This document shows positions 52,677 to 64,000 of a stretch of DNA of 64,000 nucleotides, one piece after another. The DNA lies in contig JAJTUP010000001.1 in NCBI GenBank assembly GCA_021399435.1, positions 3,658,001-3,722,000 of the forward strand, in the 5' to 3' direction. The stretch's first letter is position 1. The number at the start of each line of letters is the position of its first letter. The position numbers and the translations under genes were made by a program. Under the pieces are notes generated by a model, which searched no databases, was not told where the DNA came from, and saw only the letters and a program-made list of their open reading frames with translations. The stretch is from Diaporthe sp. PMI_573. Its lineage: Eukaryota; Ascomycota; Sordariomycetes; Diaporthales; Diaporthaceae.

Positions 52677-53274
52677 GATTACGGATGTGGCCAGGGCGCC
52701 GTTGTCCAAAGAAGGGTGAGAGACGCAGAAAGAGAGATTTGGAGGGAACGAGGCGCCGACCTTGTCGTTTCCTGCCGGCGCCGCGAGGTGACCAGGGCGG
52801 CTCACTCACACAGCACAAGTCCAAAAAATTTGGAGGGGGTTACATGTGGCGGTTGAAGTCCATACGGACAGGAGAAACACTCAAATTGGGACCTGAGTGA
52901 TTTGGCAGAAATATTATCTGCGGCGAGATGGTTGGAGCACACTAGGCAAGGCCTTGGAACGTGCAGATGTGCGAGAAGGTCGCTGGATCGGGGGGCCGGT
53001 TGACCGAGTGAAGGTATCCCAGCTGGTGGTGGTGGTGGTGGTGGGATGGTCAAGGAAATAAAGGGCACAAAGGTAAGGAAGACCGGATAAGTAGAGCCGT
53101 AGGGTGGCTGTTGGAATGATGGTGGACTGCGAGCAGTGCCGGGGATGAGGGCGTGAGGAGCAAACAAATCAACAAGGGAAAATGGGTGGGTGATGCAAGG
53201 TGGAAGTTGAAGGAGAGACGTTATATCGGGAGGGAATGGGAAGAGTGTGGAAAAGGGCGAGTCGAGGTATGGGT

Positions 53275-53395
53275 GTGGATGGGCATGGGTATGCATGGGT
53301 ATGGGTAAGGTACTACGGGGTATGCGAGCGCGCAATGGGCAATGGGCAATGGGCCATGGGCCATGGACCATGGACCGTGACCATGGGCTTGAGTA
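53275..53395. repeat. Short imperfect tandem words (GGGCATGGGTATGCATGG, CAATGGGCAATGGGC)
   Basis: Imperfect 6-12 bp tandem words of the type ATGGGTATGC and CAATGGG/CCATGGG run from about 53275 to 53395, about 600 bp upstream of the SNT2 start. They are simple-sequence DNA of likely promoter or leader position. Confidence 0.75.
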
Positions 53396-56300
53396 TGGGA
53401 CGTCTTAGGTAAGGCAGGCAGTCAGGCAGTCCGGATCTGTTAGCCTGGTCCTACGGACAAGGTGTACGGAGCGGGCGATGAGATGGGCAGCAGGAAAGTC
53501 AAAAAATATTCGAGGTGCAGAAGAATGCCGGGCCAGCTCCAGGAAGCACCGGTACCTGGATGGGATAGTGCGGCTTGACAGCTGCGTGGCCCGGCTCCCC
53601 GTTGGCCGCCTGAGGTCGGGGAGAAGAGAGATGGATGGGCATGTTCAGATCAAATGGGCCGTGGGCGAAGTAGTAGCTCGAGTTCCCCACGGAACGGCAG
53701 CGCCTATGCACAATAGATGGAGGAGCTGCCATCCATCAAGAGAGGGCGAGAAAGGGCGCATGTGTGTGAGCTGGTGTGGCGTGTGCGCAAGTGGAACAGG
53801 CCCTCATCTACTGGACTGATTTGGCCAGGCACATAGGACGGACAATGGACCGGGCTGCTTGAATGGCCTGCTATATCAAGCATCTACTCAGAACCACGTT
53901 GCGCTGGGTGCTTGTGTTGATGCTGAGAATCAAGTCACGAACGGCCTGGGCCAGACGGGATCTGGAGTGAGAGCGCAAGCGAGGCGAGCAACAAGTGATG
54001 AGGAGCGGGTGAGTCGAGTGGAATGGAATGGTGGACAAGAGCGAGTGCAGACGTCGCGGTGGATTGCTTGACATGGGAGGGCAGACGAAGGCCGTGACGC
54101 CTCCGCTGCACCAAGCCCACCCTAGCCTGCAGGGGTCAGCAAAGTATGCATCATGTAGCGGTGACTTCTCCGGCTCTGCTCAAGCCTAGACTGGCTTCCT
54201 GCGTTGGGCCACTTCGACGACATGTCGTTGCATTCAGCAGGACGTCCAACCTTGTCCGGATATAACGAACCACCAGGGTCCCAAAGGGTCTGTCTGAGGC
54301 TCCTGCGGCCGCAGTCGCAGTGGCAGCCCTGCCTCTCGACTGACCAAATGCCACATGGCGACCTGGAGCCTCCACACCCGGCGCCGACTCCTCAGTTGAC
54401 AAGGCTTGCACCCCCATGATGCTGACGTTGAATGAGGCTTGGTCGCTGCTCAGACCCTATGAGGCAGAGAGGCACAAAGGTGGCTCTCGCGGGCCGTGTT
54501 GGGCAAGGGCGGGTGTGCTTGCCCTTTCGGCGCCTCTCGTTGCCTCTCGTCTGGCGCCGTCTGCCCATCTTGCCCGTCTGGCTGGGACGGCCGAGATCTG
54601 AGCTGCACGCGCAGAAACGAATGTGCCAGTCGTGCCTGGGTGCCTGGGCGCCTGGGTACAAGTGTGGGCAAGTACTCGCTACCCCTCCACTACTTGGCCA
54701 GGTGAAGTGGATCCGCCCCAGGTAACTTCGGCATCCTCCCTCACCAGCCCAGCCCAGCCCGGCTTCAGGCTGCATGCTACGGCTCCTGCTGCTGCTGCTG
54801 CTTTCTACTGTGTATTGCTGCCATTGCTGCCACGGCTGCTATTTCTGTATCCAGTACTGTACGGTGGGTGAGGCGAGATGAGGCAAGGTGCGAGAATGTC
54901 GATAGACCCGGCCAGGCTGGCTTCAAGATGCATGTTGGGGTCTTAATGGCGCTGCTCCTCTGCGTCTGGACAATCCACTTGACAGCCCGACAGTTGACGC
55001 ATGCGAGTGTTTTGACTCGCCGGCAGACGGGCAAATCTAGGCCACGGCACTGTCGTACATATGACTCTAGGAAACCTCATTATGCTCTGCTAACGCATGC
55101 ACAGAACTATCTGGCGGGATACACAGTACCAGCAGCTGGTCTGTGGGCGACGAGTAGCTGCGTGGGCACCAGGTACAATGGGGGGGAGATCGACTCGCCG
55201 TGTCACTCACGAACGGACGCATTCACACTCTGCCAGCCATCGGTAGCAGCCAGATATGCAGCGTACCCAGCCAGTCAGGTGTCCGGACTGCAGTGGCATC
55301 TGGGCAGCATTCATTTCGATTCTGGAACTCGACGGCTCGACCAACTTGGCCCGCGCTCGCCACCCTCACTACCCTCAGCTAAACCCCCGGCACTCCACCT
55401 GCACGACGGCAACGCCCTGATCTCGTCCCATCTTCTCACACTGTCCGCTCAAGTCCCCTGTCTGGCTATTGAACTTGTAGATATCTGAGCCGCTGGGCAT
55501 GAAACACAGCGGCGAAAACTCCCGGGACAGAGGTAGATCCACGGCCCTCCCACTGTCCCAACGCTCCCCCAAGCTTTTACTGCACGCAATCGCGTGGATC
55601 ACGGCTGCGGATGATTGGGCTAGCCCACCCACATAAGTCAAAGTTGGGGCATCCGTTCGGGTTAGCGTGTCATGGCCAACCACGGCTTGCGTGCCGATCG
55701 TGTCTCTTCCATACGCCGCCCGCCTTGACGGTATGGTGCTTGTAAAATGCCTGCCTCTGCCATCCTGAACCACTCACTCTCGGGCAACAATACCAAGACT
55801 CCGAGTTCAGGAATTGCAGCGCAATCTCGCTGGACTCATGCACAAGGCCCGGCGCTGCGATGCCGCTGTGTGGTCGACGGCAACGGATCGCCACCCCGTT
55901 ACCCACAGTTGCCAGGGCTCGGGCTCGCTAGATTTCAAATATTCAACGTGGTCGCCAAGGCCCAAGGCAGCTCTCGTCGCCTTCCGATCTCAACCTGCAC
56001 TTCCAACCAGGACTTGTGCCGGAGCCTCGCATTCAATTTGGTCTCCCGGCTCGGAAACAGCGACGATGAGAGACATCAGAAGCCTACCAGACTCGCCCAC
56101 AGACTGCAACCGACAATAATATGAGGACATGATCCGCGCTTCTCGCCTCCAAGTCTGATGCTACGGGTGAGACTGCCCCGGCCTGTATTGTTAGAAGGAT
56201 GACCGGGGCTGAGGTCGAGAGGGTACATCGTCCCGGCAGCCCCTTATCGAACAATGTAGAGGGGGGGAAGGGTTGTGTTTTGCATGCCCTCCCACCTGCG

Positions 56301-58261
56301 TAACAGCCTCGGAGGTCATACTGTTGCCGCACAGATTCGCCTCCCACAAACATATCGGGCATCGGAATACCGCACTGTCGCTACACCCGATCTCGTAGAA
56401 GCGTTCCGCCTCCCCTAACCACAACCGCCCAGGGAGAACAGGGAAGCACGCTTCTTAACCTATATCAAGGCAAGTGGGATGCTCACCTGAGCTTGTCTCT
56501 CATGACGGACCTGCAATTATTTTTGGACTGGCAGTGGATGGATGGAAGGCGCTGTTTCAAAGGTCAAACCGGCCACTGGCATCGCTTGGCAGCCTGGGGG
56601 TGGCTGGCCGCTGCCACGCTGCTGTTGCCAATGGGCCCATGGCTCCAAGTTCCAACCACCCACAGCCGCCGGATATCAAAATGCTAAGCTGGACCGGTCA
56701 AGATTTAGGGCTTCATTGGGCTCCGTCTGGGGAGAACCAGCAAGTGTTTGACTGGCAGTCTCTTGCTCACCGACAAAACATGCACAAATCCAAGCGCGAA
56801 GTCCGCCATCGCCAAAAGTAGTCATGCCCGCCTGACTCAGCATGTTGATTTGGGCGAAGGCCGACACCCAACGCCTCCCCAAGGCGGTGCTTGTCGGCAG
56901 CCCGCGGGGGCACCAGCCGCTGGACTTGGTGCGTGACTGATGAGCCGCCTGTCAGTTGGCGATCCTGGGCCATTGTCTTATGTGCCCTCCAGGCTAGAGA
57001 TGACGCTCTCTGCAGCGATCAGCCGTGACGGGCCAGACAGGTCAAGTTACTAGGCCTAATGCCCCGTGACTAGTAGCGCCACCTACCCACTGCACACGTT
57101 GTGCTACTATCATGTGTTCCCTCACCGGACCCCAGGGCATGCCCCAAAGCTCTGGTGTTGTGACAGCACCCACCGCGGGAGTCGCGGAAAGCCAGGCAAC
57201 TCTGGCATATAACTTCGGGGAGCCTTCCGCCCGGAATCCGACAAGCCTCTTGGGAGCATTGCTGCGCCTTCACAGCAGTCGCCCCACCCTCTACGTGCAC
57301 CGGACATGGTGGACTTGGGAGGATGGGACCAAGTGTAGCAATCATGTCCCGTCCGCTCTGGCCAAGTCAGGGCTTCCATGACGTGCCACTTCCCAGACTG
57401 CCGAAAGGAGTCGGCTGGCATTGTTGGGAGGGATAAGCTCGTGCGTCGAGCAAGCCTCGAGGCCAGAGTATGGTGAAGCCAATGACCAACTGGGCACTGT
57501 TCGGATACCTAGGCATGTGCATATTAGTGCCTGGCCTGGTAGTGTGGTCAGGGCCAGAAGAGCAGAATTCTCCAGGCATATCGGCAAATGATTACAGGGT
57601 ATTGGAAAGCGTGGGGCACGCACATTCAACACTGCGCAGTAATACGTGTAAGAAACAGGCGCGCACGCCAAGGAGGAATGAGGAATGCAACGGCCACAAG
57701 AATAACTTCAGGTTAGCACCGTCGGGGGCTTTATCCCAGGGGAGTGCCTGCCGTTCAGGGTTTGCAGCTCGGGCTGGTGATGCCGGCCTGTAACCCGCGG
57801 AGCCAACGGCTGACGGAACGAGATGACCTTGGGGGACAGACAAGACTATCACCGCGCCAATCTCGCATCGATGATACACGAAGTTCTGACCGTATCGTGG
57901 GCAAGCCAGTCTTTTCATAGAACGGCGAAGTGGGCAAGAAACAGGGCTGCAAATCTCGAGGAGGTGAGGATGTGTGATTTCTCAAAACATGACATGACGT
58001 TTCGAGATAGCCCGGATGGGGAGCACGGTACAAAGCAGAGCAGGGGCGGCAAAGCACAAAACATCGGGGCAAGGGCAAGGGCAAGGGCGCGAATCCACCC
58101 TCCCGGAGCTTCCTGACCAATTGCGGGGTGCTGCCCTTTGTGGAAATTTTGCATCCCAGATTTGGCAGATTGGCAGATTCCAGCCGCAGCCCCAGTTGCA
58201 GCCGCAGGCCCTCTCTGGCTGTCGGTCAGGATCAATCAAACAAACACTCATTCAAGCAGCT

Positions 58262-58300
58262 TGGGGGGGAGGGGGAGGGGGAGGGGCAGGGGGAGGCACA
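58262..58300 (+). repeat. G-rich run, possible G-quadruplex
   Basis: GGGGGG..AGGGGGAGG-type sequence: at least four runs of three or more Gs separated by single A or CA bases, in the HELQ leader about 470-510 bp before the ATG. The pattern satisfies the standard G-quadruplex motif. Its function is unknown. Confidence 0.7.
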
Positions 58301-58768
58301 GGCGAGAGACGTGCACTTGTCGGCCAAGAACCCCCCATGTTAGACGTTGTCATTGTCATTCTTTAAGGCAGCCCTGGCAAGCTACTGTGTACACTAGGAT
58401 ACACAGTAGCGGCATCCACCCACGCTGCAGCTTACCTAAGCCAGCATCGCATCAGGTTCCTCTACACCACTGCACCAGCAGCATCATCGCGGCCATCAAG
58501 GGACCATGTCCTTTCTTTTCCAGGCCTGACCTGTACTATCCGCTTCAACACCCAGTGGTCTAGTCAACGCCCTCGATTTTGCAACTCAGAGGCAACCATC
58601 CACAGATGAACAACTCATTACATACTCATTGTTGCCTTGCTTAGCGCCGTTACCCCCCGATATCATTTCCTTACGGCAGACAACATCTCGACCATGAGCA
58701 ATTGCGCCATATCTCTGATGCCCTCCCCTCTTCCTTGGCTTTGGGAATAGCTCTGGTCCACAGTGGCC

Positions 58769-61662
58769 ATGGCCACGAATCATGGCATTTGGCACAAAAC
58801 AACATTGCAAGCGGCCAGAGAACAACAAGCCGAGTACCAGACCACATCGATTCATGGTCAAAAGCGTCAGATTAATGCTTATAAGAATGGTGATATTGAT
58901 CACGCTTTACCACCGGTCAAGCGCGTCGCCCCATTTCAGACTGCCGCTGCTCTCTCCAGAGGGTCACCGCCCCTCGTTGCGAGCGAGATAACAAGATATC
59001 TACCACAAATCCCTCAGAGCAGCACTATCAATGGCCTTTCAGAATACTCTCAGAGGAGAGCTTTCCCAGCCACGCCGACTCCAGCTCACGACGCATTGCT
59101 TAAGTTATCACACCCTGCCTACAAGATTCCCAAGCCGTTGGCGGCCAACTTCGAGGCCCTCGGCATACACAGCATCTACCCCTGGCAAAAGCAGTGCCTC
59201 ATGGGCCCAGGCCTTCTCAAAGGCGAGAAGAACCTGGTCTACTGCGCACCCACCGGTGGGGGCAAGTCTCTGGTTGCAGATGTGTTGATGTTGAAGAGGA
59301 TTCTGGAAGACCGTGAGGCCAAGGCTATCCTGGTGCTACCTTACGTGGCGCTCGTCCAAGAGAAAGTCCGTTGGTTGAGGAACTTGGTGAATGATATTTC
59401 GAGAGAGTCCATCACCGGTCCCATACAGGAATCAGATCAGAAGTTCTGGCGTAGACGATCCGACGAGGACACTGTCAGGGTTGTCGGATTCTTTGGTGGC
59501 AGCAAGGTCAAGCAGACGTGGGCTGACTTTGATATCGGCGTTTGCACCAATGAAAAGGCGAACTCCCTCGTGAATACGGCCATTGATGACGGCTCGATAA
59601 CCGCCCTGAAAGTTCTAGTCCTTGATGAGCTGCACATGATCGACGACGATCACCGGGGCTACCTTTTGGAGCTCATGGCCACAAAGCTTCTTTGTCTTGA
59701 CGACCACGCCGTGCAGATCATTGGCATGAGTGCAACACTGACAAACATCAAGCTATTGGCGACATGGCTCCAGGGTCATCATTATGAGACTCATTACAGG
59801 CCGGTCCCGATCGAGGAACACCTCGTCTGTGACAGCCGAATCTATGCTGCCGGGACAACTAGCCCACTGATCAAGGCCGCAACCCAGGCAAATGGGAAGC
59901 AGGTCTCCCAGGCTCCATCCACTGCAATAGGAATTATAGTGGCATCGGATGCCAAGGAGCTGCAGGACCCTGTTCTCAATGCGGTCGTTGCCCTAGCAAG
60001 CGAAACGGCACGTGCTGGCTATGGTGTGCTAGTATTTGCAAGTAGTCGAGCGGGCTGCGAGACGGATGCGCTCATCATCAGTCGAGCAATGCCACCCCTC
60101 CATGATTGGGACACTGACATACAGGAGAAGCGAACAGACTTGCTCGGTGATCTCAGAAGCCTGCCAGGAGGGCTTGACCCGACCCTTGAGCAGACGATAA
60201 CCAATGGTGTTGCATTTCATCATGCAGGCCTCACCACGGAAGAGCGGGATCTCATCGCGGACGCCTACGATTCTAGTACCATCAAAGTCTGCGTAGCCAC
60301 TTGCTCTCTTGCAGCCGGTATAAACCTCCCGGCAAGGCGGGTCATTTTACACAATGCACGCATGGGCCGCGATATCGTTGGACCGTCCATGCTCCGCCAG
60401 ATGAAAGGCCGTGCTGGGCGGAAAGGCAAGGACGAGGTTGGGGAAACGTATCTCTGCTGTCGCCAGAAAGACGTCGAGGAGGTAACCGACCTCATGCAAG
60501 CAGAACTTCCTCAGCTCACGAGCTGTCTCACGAGCGACAAGCACCGTCTCCAAAGGGCGCTGCTTGAGGCCATAGCGGTGAGGTTGGCGACTAGTCGTGA
60601 CTCGCTCGACGAGTTTGTTCGGAAGACGCTGCTCTACCAGTCCACGGACATTACCAAAATTAACGAGATCGTTGAAGTCAGCCTCTACGAAATGCAAGCC
60701 AGAGGCTTCGTCTCGATCGATCACTTCTCAAACTTCGAAGCCACACAGCTAGGTAAAGCCATTGTAACATCCTCTCTTGACCCAGACGATGGAGTCTTCA
60801 TACACAATGAGCTTAAGAAGGCACTCCAGGCTTTGGTTCTGGACGGCGAGATGCACATTCTATACACATTTACACCTGTCCAGGAAATGTCGGTAAATAT
60901 CAACTGGAAAGCCTACGCAAACGAGATGGAAAACCTGGATGAGAGCGGACTCAGGGTCCTCAGCTTTCTTGGCTTGAAGCCCACCGAGATCAACAGAATG
61001 TGAGCATCCCAATCGCCCGATGGGGAGCCCATTTACTAACAAATGCAGGATGCGTGGAGGGGCGATGAAAACAGAAACAACCGCGGACAAGGAGGTCGCC
61101 CGTGTTTATCATCGCTTTTATCTCGCTCTACAGTTGCGCGATCTGTGCAATGAGATGCCAGTACACCGCGTGGCGCAGAAATATACCATGCCGCGAGGGA
61201 CCGTCCAGACGCTCGCTCAGTCCTGTCAAGGGTTCGCGGCCGGCATGATCAAGTTCTGCGAGCAAATGGGCTGGGGAGTCATGGCAGCCGCGCTGGATCA
61301 CTTTTCAGACCGACTGAAGGCCGGAGCCAAGTCTGACCTGCTGGCACTGGCCAAGATCACCTTCGTCAAGAGCCGGACCGCGCGCGTATTCTGGGACAAT
61401 GGCCTGCGAAGTGTTGCTGCCGTAGCGAATGCTGACCCACAGGAGCTCGTCCCTGTGCTCCTGCAAGCGCAGCCAAACAAGATACGCCTGGAGGCCAAGG
61501 ACGAGCAAAAGTACAAGGAAAAGTTGCTTCTGAAGGCAAAAGTCATTGCTGATTCGGCAAACAGGCTCTGGCGTGAGTAACTTTACGTTTTCTTGCAACT
61601 GGTCCGTTTTACTAATTCGGGTTGCAGAAATCGAGATGCAGCAAGACATGGACGAAGAGTAG
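58769..61662 (+). CDS. HELQ: HELQ/Mus301-family DNA helicase
   Basis: Three exons (58769-60999, 61049-61572, 61628-61662) encode 929 residues; introns are short (49 and 55 nt) with TACTAAC-like branch and GTGAGC/GTGAGT donors. The ATG in GCCATGGCC at 58769 follows a GTG-started alternative that is not used. Motifs: Walker A APTGGGKS (about 161), VLPYVALVQEKVRWL (Ia), DELHMIDDDHRG (II, near 286), GMSATLTN (III), FHHAGLTTEERDLIADAY (IV), CSLAAGINLPARRV (V), MKGRAGRKGKDEVGE (VI), and a winged-helix/ratchet C-terminal domain. It lacks a polymerase module, so it is the HELQ (Hel308) type rather than full Pol theta. Family members unwind forked DNA and aid strand-break and cross-link repair in the nucleus. 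Confidence 0.95.
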
Positions 61663-63237
61663 CCACACCAGGTGGAACGGCGGTGTTGATGATGTCAAGA
61701 AAAAACCGAGAAATACCCACGAAGTGCCTTCACTGTTAGACAGAGTTGACAGGAGCTTCTCCTAAACCTGTTAGCTGAAGCAACGATGCCGCATAGAAAT
61801 GTCAGCTCGTGGCAAACATGTCGATCACAGTGCCTGTTTCCGTTTTGGAGCTCAGAGCACAAATGCGACCTCGGATAATGCAGCCGAGAGCGACATGTCG
61901 ACCAGAGTTTGTTTGACTCCAGGCCTCGCTGGTGGCGACCTTGAGCTTGGAGGGAGGCCAAGGGGGACAATATTCCCCGCTGATACAACAACGTGGCAAA
62001 GGCCGAACAAGACTGCCAATTACAACAACGCCCTTCTCGAGAGAAGGCCGCGTGTTTCTCGTACCTCCACTGGCGGGGCCGAGTGACACGCAGAGTTGGC
62101 CGCAGCCATGGACACGAGATTGGACAGTCATGACGATACGCCCGTGGTTGGTGTTTTGGGTACATTTTTAACACGTCAAATGCCCTTTACTCCATGTTCT
62201 CCGTCGATATACGAGTCAATAGTTGAAAGTCGTGTAAAGTCTTGATTGACGGCAACTCGTTTCGATTACCGAAACCTGTCGATGGGCTCGCTTGCGACGT
62301 AAAGGCACCGTTCTCCCCATATTCCTTCGAGACATGGTAGCAGCCGCCCTATGGGGTCGGTCTCGACTTGTCCAACCTCGGTGGTCCCGCGCTGCCACAC
62401 CACCCACACGTTTGGCCCAACCATCCAGTCAGCGTGACCCCAACCTTCCCAAGCGGCGGCAAGAAAGTGGCTGCATGCAGGCCTGGGCAGGATTTGTGCC
62501 ATGCGGAGTCAATCAAAACAACATGCGGTTCTAAGGCTAGTGCGCCTGGTCGGTTACACAACGGGCAAGAGGTTTTCATCTCTGGTGACCGGCCGTACGC
62601 ACCAGCCGGCTCAGCTTCAGCAGGCTGGACGACGGGCATGGGTCGCCCCCCGCGCCTCAGTGACTTGGTGTTTCTCCTATGTCAAAAATAGTGAGAAATA
62701 CATTTTAAGACTATCGATTTCGCCTGGGCAACAGGTACTACACTTTTGAACCGTCCGAGGCCAGCCTCTGCGCTTCATACTGGTAAGGGGCGCAAAATGG
62801 GTTTGGGTGAATACATGATGCCGAAGCCAGGCCGAGGGATACCAAACATACAACAGAAGCATAGCGACACCGATCGCACAAGGCGCACATTTTTCTACCA
62901 TCCCCATGCCAATAGGATTTGGTCGGCATGAATGTCATCCGACAACGATTCGGTGTGGGTAGCCTGGCTAGCTCCGTGTTCTACCACCACACCCTCTTTA
63001 CCTGTTGCGTCTCAGCCTACTGCTGATGCTTAGGAACGGCCACCTCTAGCTCGTATGGCTCGCGCAAGTCATATATATCTTTCAGCCTGCTGCCTTTGTG
63101 ACCCTCAAAGGTTTCCTGCGCAGGCTGCCACAACCTCCCCCTCCCATCTCTGTCGCAACGGAACCTACAGATTGATGCCGTTCGTCTCCCAAAGCATCGA
63201 ACAAGTCTCACGGTGACCACAGCATATAAGGCTGGAC
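61663..63237. other. Intergenic, no gene seen
   Basis: This is 1.6 kb between two plus-strand genes. Short frames on both strands (for example minus 62349-62639) have no domain. The last 200 bp would be the BTB gene promoter. Confidence 0.5.
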
Positions 63238-64000
63238 ATGGCTTCGTCCTCTAGAGCCAACGGCGAGGGAAGCTCCCAGAGGACACTAGGCGAGACGATG
63301 CGTGCGCCATCGGTGAACACCCCAGGCATTGTTGTGCTGGATATTTTGCCGGACGACCTGGACCGCAAGGAGGTGCTGGACCCAAGCCAAGACCTGTGGC
63401 TTTCTACGAGCGACGGGTAAGACACCTAGCTCTCGTCATGTTTGGTCCTGTGGCCGAGTACTCGCGTTGTTTGTGTCACGCGACATTGACGCCTTCAAGC
63501 CTCATCCCACGGCTGACATGTCCGCCACAGTCGATACAGCTCCGCGATAATCCCTCTCCGCGTCGGCTTGCCGCCACATCAGGAGATTTTTCAGGTGGGT
63601 TCGGGACCCTTATCTCGCTCATGAATGAAATCGTGCTCACACGGAGCAGGTGCACAAGAGCGTTCTCCTGAAAGCAGAATGGTTCCGCAAAGCGCTACTG
63701 GGGAACTTTCTCGAAGCGGAGGCGCAATGCCTCGATTTACCCGAAGAAGACCCAGCCATCTTTCACTTTCTGGTCGCATATCTCTACGAAGAGCGATATT
63801 TGCCGACCAAGCCGCTGTCAACAGCTTTAGTTCTAGATCCAGACAAGGGCAAAGGGAAGGACCTGGCCAACGACGCCCCCAATTCAGATTCGGACTCGGA
63901 TGGGCTCAGCTGGCACAGCGATAGCAGTGCTCAGTCACGAAGGCGCCAGGAGCGCCGCAGACGCCGACAGGAGCGGCAACTCGAGCGCCTCCGCCAGAAG
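63238..64000 (+). CDS. BTB/POZ domain protein, truncated by right edge
   Basis: Three exons begin in the window (63238-63416, 63531-63594, 63650 onward) and the frame remains open at base 64000. The BTB core is visible after joining: a beta strand and helix around PLRVGLPPHQEIF, then VHKSVLLKAEWFRKALLGNF and LDLPEEDPAIFHFLVAYLYE, matching the BTB pattern HKxxLxxxSxxFxxxxxxxFxE. A charged Asp/Arg-rich segment (DSDSDGLSWHSDSSAQSRRR) follows, perhaps a linker. BTB proteins pair with Cullin-3 or act as adaptors; fungal members of this type are mostly uncharacterised. The exon boundaries have good GTAAGA/GTGGGT donors and CACAG/GCAG acceptors. The C-terminus and any further domain lie beyond the window. 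Confidence 0.85.

Larger units (their letters stand above)
52677..58768. other. 6.1-kb gene-free interval between SNT2 and HELQ
   Basis: This lies between divergent start codons of SNT2 (minus) and HELQ (plus) and is not AT-rich. No frame above about 200 codons, no recognisable domain, no tRNA cloverleaf and no transposon was seen. Short low-complexity sites occur: G/ATGGGC-type repeats near 53275-53395, CTGCTG near 54785-54805, GGGCAA repeats near 58065-58085 and a G-rich run at 58262-58300. Long 5' leaders, noncoding RNA or distal regulatory elements are possible but not demonstrable from sequence alone. Confidence 0.6.

Noticed and set aside
54868..55488. 206-codon plus frame in the SNT2-HELQ interval
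   Set aside because: A hydrophobic start (MHVGVLMALLLCVW) suggests a signal peptide, but there is no continuing domain, codon bias or splice support.

Overview
The window is a gene-dense stretch of nuclear DNA from a filamentous ascomycete (Pezizomycotina, probably Sordariomycetes; this placement is inferred from gene content and not tested). Supporting signs are short introns of about 60-130 nt with GTRNGT donors and CTNAC/TACTAAC branch points, a Zn2Cys6 regulator, a DUF3425 bZIP regulator, a DUF7924-like remnant, and orthologues of well-known fungal housekeeping genes. There are no rRNA genes, CRISPR arrays, intact transposons or viral genes. I found 18 intact or edge-truncated protein genes, one tRNA and two clear pseudogenes. 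Exon joins were worked out by hand from splice signals and reading frame. Every complete spliced model sums to a multiple of three.

Left part (1-15 kb): a vacuolar alpha-mannosidase (Ams1 type, cut by the left edge), the ribosome-assembly factor NOP14 divergent from a small membrane-anchored unknown, a CLIP-170 type microtubule plus-end protein, and a TDP2-like endonuclease/exonuclease/phosphatase-fold enzyme.

Accessory island (about 15.5-23.4 kb): an orphan hydrophobic reading frame, a decayed DUF7924-like gene with two in-frame nonsense codons and frameshifts, an intact Zn2Cys6 regulator, an intact four-exon MFS transporter, a broken short-chain dehydrogenase, a 15-bp degenerate minisatellite and about 1 kb of AT-rich gene-free DNA. 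The regulator and transporter may be survivors of a small metabolic or efflux cluster whose enzyme has died.

Middle and right (23.4-64 kb): mostly conserved genes. They are a C11orf54-like DUF1907 protein, an STK16/Env7-type kinase, GPATCH11, an unknown acidic nuclear-looking protein, tRNA-Thr(AGT), mitochondrial MutS MSH1, ribosomal stalk protein P0 divergent from the tRNA m7G methyltransferase subunit TRM82, a farnesylated type I DnaJ (Ydj1/Mas5), a bZIP-DUF3425 regulator, cytosine deaminase FCY1 with a putative 8-nt micro-exon, the large BAH-PHD chromatin protein SNT2, a HELQ-family DNA helicase, and a BTB/POZ protein cut by the right edge. A 6.1-kb stretch between the SNT2 and HELQ start codons has no recognisable gene.

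I did not find a convincing new multi-gene system. The points most worth checking are the FCY1 micro-exon, the decay pattern in the accessory island, the orphan hydrophobic frame, the minisatellite and the long gene-free interval.
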